Shown here one piece after another: positions 50,736 through 59,330 of a DNA stretch of 64,000 bases (positions are counted from its first letter, which is position 1; each line of letters opens with the position of its first letter). Under the pieces are notes generated by a model, which was not told where the DNA came from, searched no databases, and saw only the letters and a program-made list of their open reading frames with translations. Location of the stretch: NCBI GenBank assembly GCA_032027005.1, contig JAVSMW010000011.1, positions 62,001 to 126,000 of the forward strand. The letters are read 5' to 3'. The DNA is from JAVSMW01 sp032027005. GTDB taxonomy: Bacteria > Bacillota > Thermincolia > Thermincolales > UBA2595. Both the position numbers and the translations under genes were made by a program.

Positions 50736-52286
50736 TTATCCTAACCGCTTAGGCCAATAGCGTTCACGCAATACATTTTTTAAAATTTTGCCGCTGGGGT
50801 TTTTAGGCAATGTGTCAACAAACTCTACGGATTTCGGAACTTTGTAGCCTGCTATGTGTTCTTTGCAATAAGCAATTATTTCTTCTTCTGCGGCTTTTTG
50901 TTGTTCTTTTAAAACAATTACGGCGTGAACTGCTTCCACCCATTTGGGGTGCGGCACCCCAATCACTGCGCACTCCCGGACTCCGGGGTGAACATAAAGC
51001 AATTCCTCGATTTCCCGCGGGTAAACGTTTTCCCCACCACTGATAATCATGTCTTTTTGCCGGTCAACAATGTAAATATAGCCGTCTTCATCCACCGTGG
51101 CCAAATCCCCTGTATGTAACCAACCGTTTTTGATCGTTTGCGCGGTTAAATCGGGGTTGTTCCAGTACCCGGTCATTACCTGCTCGCTACGAATAACAAT
51201 CTCACCAATTTGTCCGGGTTTAACTTCTTCCCCTTTCACGTTGACTACCCTGGTATCGCAATTTGCTGATGGCAGGCCACAGGAAGCCAGTTTTTTAGTA
51301 AGCCGCTCCGGGCCTTCCACATGATGGTCTTCAATGGGAAGGGCTGTAGCAACCGGACCATTTTCGGTTAACCCGTAACCCTGGAAAAATATCTGTCCCC
51401 ACTTAGCTATAGCCTGTTTTAGTAAATTTACGGGCATAATGGATGAGGCGTAAAAAACAATCCGCAGACTGCTGGTATCATATTTCTCTAAATCGGGATG
51501 ATTGAGCATATCAACAATCATGGCCGGAACTACCTGCATTGTGGTAATCCGCTCTTTTTCAACAATACTTAATGCTTCTTGCGGATTGAAGCCGGTAGTT
51601 ATTACATTGGTGCAACCCCGATAAAAATGTGCCTGGGCTATAGCATGACCTCCTGTATGATAAAGAGGCATCATATCCAAAGTTATATCCTCTTTACGCA
51701 ACCCCATCTCTAGCGCCTGTGCGTTGGCCACCTGGTATTGTCCGCGATGAATGAGAATTGCACCAAGGGGCAGGCCTGTTGTTCCACTGGTGTAAATAAT
51801 ATAAACAGGATCGTTTTCGTCAATTTTTACTACAGGTTGTTCATCGCTGGCACCCATCAGTAAGTCTTCGTAGACCAACACCCCCGGGCCGTCCAAGGCA
51901 ATGTAATAACTTACCGTTTCAAGGTTTTGCTTTATCTCTTCTACAATTTCGGCGTAATAACTTTCATAAAACAAAGCCTTGGCACCGGAATCATTTAATA
52001 GGAAAGTCAATTCCTGCTGTTTCAGGTGATAATTCAGTGGTACCAGAATAAATCCGCCCCGGTCGGCCGCCCCATAGAGTTCAAAATACCGGATGGAATT
52101 TCTGGACAAAACTGCGATTCTTTCTCCTTTTCCTATCTTCAAATCCAGCAAACTATTAATGAGACGATAAACCCGGTTCCGGTATTCGCGAAACACTAAT
52201 CTTTCATCACCGCAAACAAAAGCCTCTTTTTCAGGAAACAACCGGGCATTCCGTTCCAACATTTCACCCATTACCAACAAATTCAA
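50736..52286 (-). CDS. Acyl-CoA ligase (AMP-forming)
   Basis: The 516-residue protein of the ANL superfamily has YTSGTTGLPLGAILIHRG, GYGLTENGP, HTGDLATVDEDGYIYIVDR, and the catalytic lysine in PKNPSGKILKNVLRERY. It would activate a carboxylic acid as a CoA thioester at the cost of ATP. The usual Lys of TSGTTGxPKG is Leu here. It follows the PreA-like gene by 18 bases and is probably cotranscribed with it. Confidence 0.9.
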   Translation of the reverse strand: MNLLVMGEMLERNARLFPEKEAFVCGDERLVFREYRNRVYRLINSLLDLKIGKGERIAVLSRNSIRYFELYGAADRGGFILVPLNYHLKQQELTFLLNDSGAKALFYESYYAEIVEEIKQNLETVSYYIALDGPGVLVYEDLLMGASDEQPVVKIDENDPVYIIYTSGTTGLPLGAILIHRGQYQVANAQALEMGLRKEDITLDMMPLYHTGGHAIAQAHFYRGCTNVITTGFNPQEALSIVEKERITTMQVVPAMIVDMLNHPDLEKYDTSSLRIVFYASSIMPVNLLKQAIAKWGQIFFQGYGLTENGPVATALPIEDHHVEGPERLTKKLASCGLPSANCDTRVVNVKGEEVKPGQIGEIVIRSEQVMTGYWNNPDLTAQTIKNGWLHTGDLATVDEDGYIYIVDRQKDMIISGGENVYPREIEELLYVHPGVRECAVIGVPHPKWVEAVHAVIVLKEQQKAAEEEIIAYCKEHIAGYKVPKSVEFVDTLPKNPSGKILKNVLRERYWPKRLG

Positions 52287-52304
52287 TCACCTCTCTATGG
52301 TGGC

Positions 52305-53838
52305 CTAACCTAATATTTCTTCGTAAATTTCTTCCTCTTCCCGGCGAACTTTGGCTTCTACCAACGATATCGCATTACTTGGACAAATCGCGATACATAA
52401 ACTGCAAGCGCTGCAATCCTTTTCTCTGACCTTGGCCTTGGCATCCTCAATTTTCATAGCCCAGCAAAGGTTATTAGCGCATATTCCGCAGCCCATACAC
52501 TTTTCTTCATCTACTGAGGCAGTCAGTCTTCCCAAACCCCAATCGACCTCTTCAACGGGTCTGATATATTGAACCCCTAAACCACGAAAATCCTCCAGGC
52601 TATGATAACCTTGTTCATGCATAAATTTTTTCAAGAAATCAATCGAAGCTTCAATCAGGTTCCAGCCCTTCCACAAGGTTCCGGAAGATAATTCACATAT
52701 CTTTGCCCCTAGCATCATTGCTTCTGCTACATGTGTGGGGTTTACCAGTCCACCAATGGCAGCTTGTTCCACCCCGGGGATGAAAGCAGAGATTGTACCA
52801 ATGTTGCGATAGCATAGGAATTTAGTCCAAGGCCCGATAGCCGGAGCAATAGGATTAAGATTTAAACCTGGGAAAAGAGGCCGGCCACCATTATAATAGC
52901 CTCTCGGAATTCAGGGGGTGAAATTGGCGGAAGTTACCAAAAGTAGCTGGAAATTCGGGACACAGCAGAAAAATTTCGTCAGTAAAATAACGANGAAAAA
53001 CAAATATCCTCCCACAAAAAGTAGGAGGAATGCTAAAAGGTTGGTTCAGGGAAACCCTTGTCCCAACTGGCTCGGCGAATGCCGAGAGTCTATTATATAT
53101 ATCCGGAGGCGCTACCGACAGGACGGCGTTAATACTGGAAACCCAATGTACCCCAGCTTCTTTTAACTGCTCCACAAAACCGATTAACCTGGGGAAGCCC
53201 ACTTCCGGAGACATCTTAACCCCTACCGGAATATTACAGCGTTCTACCACAGCTTTAGCAACAGCCACCGTAAGTGACGGCAAATCCCCCAGTAAAACTC
53301 CGGCATGCTCAGGTATTCTCTCGCTGGTATAAGCCTCCACTGCCCCAGCAGCCCCGGCCGGTAGTGGACAAGAAACATCCAGTTCAATTATATCAGCTCC
53401 GGCTGCTTCTAATTTGGCCGCATGTTCTGCCCATCCATGAGGATCAGCTCCTGGGCCCAGGATGTTCGCAATAACCGGTACATCCTTCGGTAGACAATCT
53501 TTTAAGTTATCAACCAATTGTAATCCTTCTCGAAGCCGCATTTCTATACGATAAGACTCTGCCACAGCATACATACCCAGTTTACCAAAACCGGGGACTT
53601 CCGCTTTCATAAACCTACCGGTTGGAAGGCGATTTTTCGGGTGTTCATATTGGGGATGAATATAGGGGGTATGCACAAATCCGGCTCCAGCCTCAACATG
53701 TTTTAGCAGCATCTCGGTCAAATATACGGGAGACATGGCCAGCGGCGAAAACGGAGCTTGGGAGGCCACCCCAACTGGAGAACGCATCTTTACTCCGGCG
53801 AAATTTACTGATAAATCAATGTCTTGTTTTTTTGTCAT
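52305..53838 (-). pseudogene. PreA-like dihydropyrimidine dehydrogenase subunit, interrupted by a MITE
   Basis: The N-terminal part (from 53838, behind AAAGGGG) is a dihydroorotate-dehydrogenase-type barrel (NFAGVKMRSPVGVASQ, ELDVSCPLPAGA, PVGVKMSPEVGF) that reads to PPDIYN at 53094. The 198-bp element follows, then the frame resumes YNGGRPLFPGLNLNP and ends in two 4Fe-4S sites (CMGCGICANN, CSACSLCIAICPS). Removing the element and one TATA copy restores PPDIYNGGRPLF. The intact gene would encode about 440 residues, like PreA, which reduces uracil/thymine with PreT. The element brings a stop, so the gene is probably dead. Confidence 0.85.
52896..53093. mobile_element. MITE copy B (198 bp) inside the PreA-like gene
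   Basis: The ends read ATAGCCTCTCGG on the left and CCGAGAGTCTAT on the right, with TATA on both sides (52892-52895, 53094-53097). An internal hairpin CCTCCCAC/GTAGGAGG and one undetermined base (52994) are present. The right end (as complement) matches the left 70 bases of 11461-11639. There is no transposase; an assembly collapse of a longer element is possible because of the undetermined base. Confidence 0.8.
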
Positions 53839-53971
53839 TTTTGTACCCCTTTCTAACTTTTGTTGCAAAAAAGCGGATAACGTTTAATTTCTGCTATACG
53901 AAATTTTAGTACTTAGCTCATCCTTGCGACCTCCTGGCTAGGCTTCATTTATCATTAAGACCTCGTCATAA

Positions 53972-54035
53972 AAAAGGCCAATGGTATTATGCCCGTACAA
54001 AATTGAAAGTACAGACATAAAACCATTGGCCTTTT
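53972..54035 (-). terminator. Compound hairpin terminator
   Basis: AAAAGGCCAATGGT and ACCATTGGCCTTTT pair over 14 bp around an inner TATG/CATA and GTAC/GTAC stem. Six T follow on the minus strand, beyond the stop of the DUF2294-like gene. Confidence 0.75.
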
Positions 54036-54084
54036 ATTAGAGCTACCTCATCGGTTTCTCCGTAAACCACCATAAATATTCAGT

Positions 54085-54474
54085 TTAGTTAACTTCTATA
54101 AAAACCTTATCAAAAATCATTACATGAATAAATAAATCCTTTACAACGTCCATATCATAAATTTGGTGAATACATTTTGCGCCCAATTTTTCTTCAAAAT
54201 ATGCTAAGTTATCACTGGCGTACTTTTTTACCACCTGCAAACGGGCTTCTTTAATCTTATCACTTCCACCTGGTAATTTAATAATTTGTTTATCTGATTC
54301 GGTCAAAAAACCGTGAGCGCGGAAAATAAGAAAATCGTTCCAAATTTCAACTTTGTGATAATCAGCAGCTTTAATTAATAAAATTTTGAAGTATTTTGTT
54401 AAGTAATTTTTTATTTCATGTTGTAATTGTTTTCTCTGTTTATTAGTTAAGCAGTACTCCTTTGATTCAGGCAT
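54085..54474 (-). CDS. DUF2294 (MpsC-like) protein
   Basis: The 129-residue protein resembles the DUF2294/MpsC family: an N-terminal helical part, then VEIWNDFLIFRAHGFLTESDKQI, EARLQVVKKYASDNL and a C-terminal GAKCIHQIYDMDVVKDLFIHVMIF. Its biochemical role is not settled. It is AT-rich compared with its neighbours and has its own terminator, so it may be independent of the catabolic operons. Confidence 0.65.
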   Translation of the reverse strand: MPESKEYCLTNKQRKQLQHEIKNYLTKYFKILLIKAADYHKVEIWNDFLIFRAHGFLTESDKQIIKLPGGSDKIKEARLQVVKKYASDNLAYFEEKLGAKCIHQIYDMDVVKDLFIHVMIFDKVFIEVN

Positions 54475-54672
54475 AGCTCCACGTCCCTTGAGTGATGGTT
54501 GTAGGTTTAAGTTATACTAACTATAAATTATAACTAATATACTTTCCACCCTTTCTCCGTAAACCGCAAAAATTCAGCACTCAACGGGCGTATTATAACC
54601 TAAATTAAGCGCAACATCAAATATAAGATAAATTCCAAATTCTTGTCCACATATTCCTTGACCCCACAAAAA

Positions 54673-54710
54673 AGAGAAGCCCCACCCGGTCCTGCCAGGC
54701 AGACTTCTCT
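54673..54710 (-). terminator. Terminator of the TRAP/cyclase operon
   Basis: AGAGAAG and CTTCTCT close a GC-rich loop with its own pairing; on the minus strand TTTTTT follows. It is homologous to the terminator at 42003-42045. Confidence 0.75.
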
Positions 54711-54737
54711 TGTAATTACAGCATCCACAATCCTCAT

Positions 54738-55529
54738 CTACTCCTCAATCGCCACCACACGGCACGGACCTCCGCCCACACCTTTGATTTTCAGCGGAAG
54801 GATCGTCAATTTTACCCGCTCCTTGCTGATACTCCCCAAATTCACGAGTCCCCCTAAAATCTGAATCCCGGCCTGTGGCAGAGGCATAACCCCGCCCCAG
54901 TCTTCGATTAACATTTCCGGAGTATAATTTCCTACAAATTCCTTGGCTTCAGGTGAGGGCCAGCCGGCAGGCCTGGGGTTTTGCTCAACCCATTTAGGAA
55001 TTATATGTTTATTGGGATGGCCCATACTTGCTGTATCATAACCAAATACCCCACTCTTATTTTGACTCATTATTTCCGCCAGCTTCTTGGCGGCAGCGTC
55101 TGAGTAGTAGGGGCTTTTTATGGCATAGTCATCACCCAGCTCAAAGTAACGCTCATTATCACCCCATCCGGTCCGGATAACTACCCAGTCTCCCTCCCGG
55201 TAGTCTGCCCCGGCAAAGGCCCGCTCTATTTCTTCAGCCTGTACGGCTTCTCCTGGTCCTTTTGGAATATGCAGGACTACTGTTTCTTTTTCATAATAAT
55301 TATTCAGATCAATCTCATCCAGCTTGATGGTGTCACGCCGCTTGGCAGAAATACTGCCTAAGTTAAAACGCGTTCCCGGCTCCTGCCACATGGTAAAGCG
55401 GCTTAAGCGCAGCCCCTGTTTTTCGTAAGTAAATACATCTTCAATGATAAACTGCTGTTCTTGCGGAAAAGTCCTGCCAATAGCCATTCCTTCATAAATG
55501 TGCATAGTAAGATCAATTACTTTCTTCAT
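54738..55529 (-). CDS. Cyclase-family protein lacking the metal-binding motif
   Basis: The 263-residue protein belongs to the cyclase/kynurenine formamidase family (PF04199), with VIDLTMHIYEGM at the start, FAGADYREGDWVVIRTGW, GYDTASMGHPN and PPLKIKGVGGGPCRVVAIEE-like end. The family metal motif HxGTHxDxPxH is here QEPGTRFNLGSI (residues 49-60): every His and Asp ligand is replaced. It would not bind Zn or Mn in the known way. It is the last gene of the TRAP operon. A decayed relative lies at 41979-42125. Confidence 0.82.
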   Translation of the reverse strand: MKKVIDLTMHIYEGMAIGRTFPQEQQFIIEDVFTYEKQGLRLSRFTMWQEPGTRFNLGSISAKRRDTIKLDEIDLNNYYEKETVVLHIPKGPGEAVQAEEIERAFAGADYREGDWVVIRTGWGDNERYFELGDDYAIKSPYYSDAAAKKLAEIMSQNKSGVFGYDTASMGHPNKHIIPKWVEQNPRPAGWPSPEAKEFVGNYTPEMLIEDWGGVMPLPQAGIQILGGLVNLGSISKERVKLTILPLKIKGVGGGPCRVVAIEE

Positions 55530-55628
55530 TCACTTAACCTCCCTCATAAATTCGAAGTTTCCTTTGTGTTCTCTGTGCCCTTTAGTCCCTCTGCGTCATC
55601 TTTTAAGACTATTCTCGAGAGCCTACAC

Positions 55629-56183
55629 TTATTTCGGGTTCAGGCGGGCAATGGTTTCGACCAGTTTTTGTAAGCCATATTTTTCTGCCAATGCTTTTAA
55701 CCCTGTCTCTATTTCACTTAGCGTTACCTGTTCCTCTTTGACTTCTTCTTCATATTCTTCATAAAACAGGGCGTCAACCCGGCACACCTCAACACATAGG
55801 GGCAGTTCTACCGCCGGATCATCTTCACACATATCACATCTTAGGGGAAGCCCGGAATCGGGCTCTTTAAACAAATCCCTGACTGGGCAGACAGCCCCGC
55901 AAAAGCTGCACTCACTGTATTCTTTGCCATTAATTTTATAAACATGCCTGCCTTCACATTCGGATTTTGTATATCCCGCAGCCCGAATGGGCACAAACTC
56001 ATCATTGAATTCATCTATTACCACCTGTATTCTGGATCTGTCCGGATTGCTGCCGCTGTATTTGGGCCTGGCGTGAAATACGGAACAGGCCACCTCACAG
56101 GCGCGGCAGCCGGTGCATTTGTCGAGATTAACTTTTATTCGTTTGACTTTTTTCTTTTCCAACTCGCTCTTCACGGTTGTCAT
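55629..56183 (-). CDS. 4Fe-4S dicluster electron-transfer protein
   Basis: The 184-residue protein has four cysteine groups: CTGCRACEVACS, CSFCGAVCPV, CDMCEDDP and CVEVCRVDAL, as in HycB/DmsB-type subunits holding up to four clusters. The C-terminus is acidic and helical (EEYEEEVKEE). No catalytic partner is adjacent; the nearest redox enzyme in the operon is the fused Mo hydroxylase upstream of the TRAP genes, which has no FAD subunit. This protein could be its electron acceptor (inference). Confidence 0.85.
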   Translation of the reverse strand: MTTVKSELEKKKVKRIKVNLDKCTGCRACEVACSVFHARPKYSGSNPDRSRIQVVIDEFNDEFVPIRAAGYTKSECEGRHVYKINGKEYSECSFCGAVCPVRDLFKEPDSGLPLRCDMCEDDPAVELPLCVEVCRVDALFYEEYEEEVKEEQVTLSEIETGLKALAEKYGLQKLVETIARLNPK

Positions 56184-56210
56184 CTCCTATACTTAAGTAT
56201 GGGTAAGAGC

Positions 56211-57512
56211 TTACTTGAGAATATCAGGATAAACCAGGCTGGGTAATGCTAAACTGATCTGTGGTATATAGGTAATTAACACTAAAGCTACTAAAGTAAC
56301 TGCTATAAATGGTAAGGTTCCTTTTACTATTTTCTCTATACCGACCCCTGAGATCTTATTTGCCACAAAAAGGTTTAAACCGAAAGGAGGGGTATACATG
56401 CCGATAGCAAAGTTTGCGACTGAAATTGCGCCCAGATGAACAGGATTTATGCCTAACTTAAGGGCAATCGGCAAAATAATTGGAATGACGATTGTCACAG
56501 CTGCTGAGCCGTCCATAAACATGCCGGCAATTAAAAATATTATATTTATTATTATTAAGAACACCGTAGGGGTCATAAAAGGAGTCAGGAGTGCCTCGGC
56601 CAATAACTGCGGAACTTGATAAATAGTCAAAACCCAGCCAAAGATGGCAGCTGCTGCTACCACTACCATAACTGATGAAATTGTAGCGGCAGAATTTACA
56701 GTCGTTTTATAAAGGCTTTCGAGACTCATCTCTTTGTAAACAAACATCCCAATGATGATTGCATAAATAGCTGAAACCCCGGCGGCTTCTGTAGCAGTAA
56801 AAAAACCCGTGTACATGCCGCCGATAATTATTACAGGTACGCCTAACGACCAAAAGGCTTCTTTGCCGGTTCTGCCAACTTCCTTTAAACTAAACTTTGC
56901 TTCAGATTTTATGTTGTTTTTTTTCGCATAATACACCACGTAAGCGCAAATAAGCCCGCCAAAGACTAATCCCGCACCTATGCCTGAGATAAACAGAGCA
57001 CCTATTGATACACCGGAAACAGCACCGTAAACAATAAACGTAATACTGGGTGGAATAAGAATTGCAACTGCCCCGCTTGATGCTAATAAGCCCACGGAAA
57101 AGCCCTCATCATATTTCTGTCTTTTCATTTCAGGATACATCAAACCGCCTATGGCCGCGACTGTTGCCGGACTCGAACCCGAAAGCGCTCCAAACAGCAT
57201 GCTGGCAAATTCAGTTGTTAACGCAGCTGCTCCCGGGATGAACCCGAGCAGGCTGCCGGTGAATTTCAGCAGCCTTTGCGCAATCCCACCAACAATCATC
57301 AGGTCGGCTGCATAAATATAGAATGGCATTGCCATTAAAGCAAATTTGTCTATTCCTCCGAAAAGCCGTTGGGCCACCATAGCTTCGGGTATATTCCCCA
57401 CTGCTAAAATTACGATAAAAGAAGATAAGCAAAGAGAAATAAATATTGGTATCCTCAGCAGCAAAAACACAAACAGAGATAAAAACAGAACTCCCAGCCA
57501 AAACCCGGTCAT
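56211..57512 (-). CDS. dctM: TRAP transporter large permease
   Basis: The 433-residue membrane protein has about 12 hydrophobic segments and DctM signatures such as MLFGALSGSSPATVAAIGG, GAVAILIPPSITFIVYG and GMYTPPFGLNLFVA. It forms the sodium-driven permease with the small subunit, whose gene ends 5 bases upstream. Family members import carboxylates or sulfonates. Confidence 0.95.
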   Translation of the reverse strand: MTGFWLGVLFLSLFVFLLLRIPIFISLCLSSFIVILAVGNIPEAMVAQRLFGGIDKFALMAMPFYIYAADLMIVGGIAQRLLKFTGSLLGFIPGAAALTTEFASMLFGALSGSSPATVAAIGGLMYPEMKRQKYDEGFSVGLLASSGAVAILIPPSITFIVYGAVSGVSIGALFISGIGAGLVFGGLICAYVVYYAKKNNIKSEAKFSLKEVGRTGKEAFWSLGVPVIIIGGMYTGFFTATEAAGVSAIYAIIIGMFVYKEMSLESLYKTTVNSAATISSVMVVVAAAAIFGWVLTIYQVPQLLAEALLTPFMTPTVFLIIINIIFLIAGMFMDGSAAVTIVIPIILPIALKLGINPVHLGAISVANFAIGMYTPPFGLNLFVANKISGVGIEKIVKGTLPFIAVTLVALVLITYIPQISLALPSLVYPDILK

Positions 57513-57516
57513 AAAA

Positions 57517-57987
57517 TCACCCCTTTAACCTTTTTCTGAAGCTGTCGGCAAACCGGACGGCCCCCCAGGCAAAACCTATAGGCAGAACCAAATAAACCAA
57601 ATAAAAAGGTAACTGCAAAGCAGCTGTTTTCTGGCTAAACATCATCTGACCGACCACTAATGAATAGCCCATATACGTTAATAAGGCACTAAAAATAACG
57701 GAGATAAAGTCGACAAATGCTAAAGCAGTTCGCTTGCCCCGGTCTGGAAGGTAATTCACTAAAAGGTCTATAACAATATGGGCATCTTTTTTTATGCAAT
57801 AACTAATGCCCAAAAAAGTAACCCAGACTATCAAATACCGCACCACCTCCTCAGACCAGGTAAAACCTATATTAAATTTACGCAATACCACATTAAGAAA
57901 CATTACTAATAATGATCCCATCAACCCGGCTGCTAAAATTGCTTCCTCTGCCCTGGTGAAGATGGCCTGAATCCGCTTCATGCTCAA
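57517..57987 (-). CDS. dctQ: TRAP transporter small permease
   Basis: The 156-residue protein has four hydrophobic segments and the DctQ pattern FTWSEEVVRYLIVWVTFLG with the conserved EE and RY. It lies between the binding protein and large permease genes, as is usual. Confidence 0.93.
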   Translation of the reverse strand: MSMKRIQAIFTRAEEAILAAGLMGSLLVMFLNVVLRKFNIGFTWSEEVVRYLIVWVTFLGISYCIKKDAHIVIDLLVNYLPDRGKRTALAFVDFISVIFSALLTYMGYSLVVGQMMFSQKTAALQLPFYLVYLVLPIGFAWGAVRFADSFRKRLKG

Positions 57988-58081
57988 CCCCCCTTGAATA
58001 ATTAATAGGCCCGCAAAAAACTTAGGAAAGAAAATTACTTTGTTTACTGAAAGTTCATAGCCCGTAGGGAAGTATTTGATT

Positions 58082-58120
58082 AAATTACGCCCCGGTCGTT
58101 CGCGGTCCTGGGCGTAATTT
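58082..58120 (-). promoter_or_regulatory. Intercistronic hairpin between dctP and dctQ
   Basis: AAATTACGCCC and GGGCGTAATTT form an 11-bp perfect stem around 17 bases. No T run follows, so it looks more like an mRNA-stabilising or partial-attenuation structure that raises the level of the binding protein. Confidence 0.6.
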
Positions 58121-58130
58121 ATTCCAGAAG

Positions 58131-59225
58131 TTATTTTAAGAATGAGTCTACAATTTCTGCTCCAACCCGGCCTTTAACAAACTCAACCACAGGCTCAGTC
58201 GCTTTTTGGAAAGCTTCATGCTCTGGTGCCGCGGGTGTATATACCTCCATTTTTTCACCCAGACGCTTGATAGCAGCAGCTTCTTTATCGATAACTTCTT
58301 TCCGCTCAATCTCACTGGCATAAGCCATAGCATCTCTTACATTTTGTTGCAGATCGCTGGGCAATTTATCAAACCATTTTTTACTTGCCACTGGGATGTA
58401 GAAGAAGGCCCCATGGTTAGTTACGGTCAGTGCTTTTTGGACTTCGAAAAACTTTTGTTGTTCAATCGCCAAGGGTGGGTTTTCTTGCCCATCCACTACT
58501 TTTTGCTGCAGGGCGTTATACAGTTCGCTGTAATCGATTGGAGTAGGGTTCGCTTTCAATGTTTCATATGTTTTGACAATTACCGGAGCAGGAATTGTAC
58601 GCATTTTCAATCCCTTTAGATCATCAGGAGACTTGATCACTTTATTAGCAGTTATTTGTTTCATGCCAGCAATCTGGAAGTTCAACCCGACCATTCCCGC
58701 TTGTTCCAGGCTGGCAAGTAATTTAGCCCCGGCTGGTCCGTCAAGAGCCTTAAACATTTGTGTCGGATCGGTAAACAAAAAGGGAATATCCAGAACTTCC
58801 AGCTTATTATCAAAATTACTTAATACCGATGTCGGCTGCAGGGTCATCTCCAATGAGCCCATGGTCACCATTTCAGCTTGCTCTCTCATTTGTCCCAGCT
58901 GCTGGTTCGGGTAAATCTGCACCTCCATTTTTCCACCGCTTAATTCAGCTAGTTTTTTCTGGAAAGCTTCAACACCCCGGTGTTCCGGGCTATCAATCAC
59001 AGCATTGTGTCCAAATCGCAAAACAATTTTATCTCCGCCATTACTTTTTGGTTCTGCATCCTTTTTCTCTTCAGCACCGCTCTTTTGTTCAGCAGCATTT
59101 TTCCCGGCATCAGATGTTTTTTCCGGCTGAGCTGAAGAACAACCGGCCAAGACAACAGCCCCAAGGAACAGGAGCACCATAATAATCATCCAGCTAATCT
59201 TTTTGCGCATTTTTACAAAATTCAT
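58131..59225 (-). CDS. dctP: TRAP transporter substrate-binding lipoprotein
   Basis: The 364-residue protein has a lipoprotein signal ending VVLAGCS, an acidic/lysine-rich linker (residues about 35-70) and the DctP fold (HRGVEAFQKKLAELSGGKM, YPNQQLGQMREQAEMV, GLKMRTIPAPV, YNALQQKVVDGQENPP). The arginine in GLKMRT is the usual carboxylate-binding residue. I chose ATG 59225 behind AGGAGGG; the longer frame lacks a site. It is cotranscribed with the hydroxylase gene upstream and dctQM. Confidence 0.93.
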   Translation of the reverse strand: MNFVKMRKKISWMIIMVLLFLGAVVLAGCSSAQPEKTSDAGKNAAEQKSGAEEKKDAEPKSNGGDKIVLRFGHNAVIDSPEHRGVEAFQKKLAELSGGKMEVQIYPNQQLGQMREQAEMVTMGSLEMTLQPTSVLSNFDNKLEVLDIPFLFTDPTQMFKALDGPAGAKLLASLEQAGMVGLNFQIAGMKQITANKVIKSPDDLKGLKMRTIPAPVIVKTYETLKANPTPIDYSELYNALQQKVVDGQENPPLAIEQQKFFEVQKALTVTNHGAFFYIPVASKKWFDKLPSDLQQNVRDAMAYASEIERKEVIDKEAAAIKRLGEKMEVYTPAAPEHEAFQKATEPVVEFVKGRVGAEIVDSFLK

Positions 59226-59330
59226 TTTCTTCCCTCCTAATTTTTTCGTTAATAAGTCCACCTTGGTCGTCCATCAGATACTTCTTTAAATAGTACCAAT
59301 TTTCTTCCTAATCATCTCCGGAATGTCTTC

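Noticed and set aside
52918..53332. Plus-strand frames in and next to MITE copy B, one behind a GGAGG
   Set aside because: They encode short peptides without transposase motifs and run into sequence antisense to the PreA-like gene. The element is better read as non-coding.
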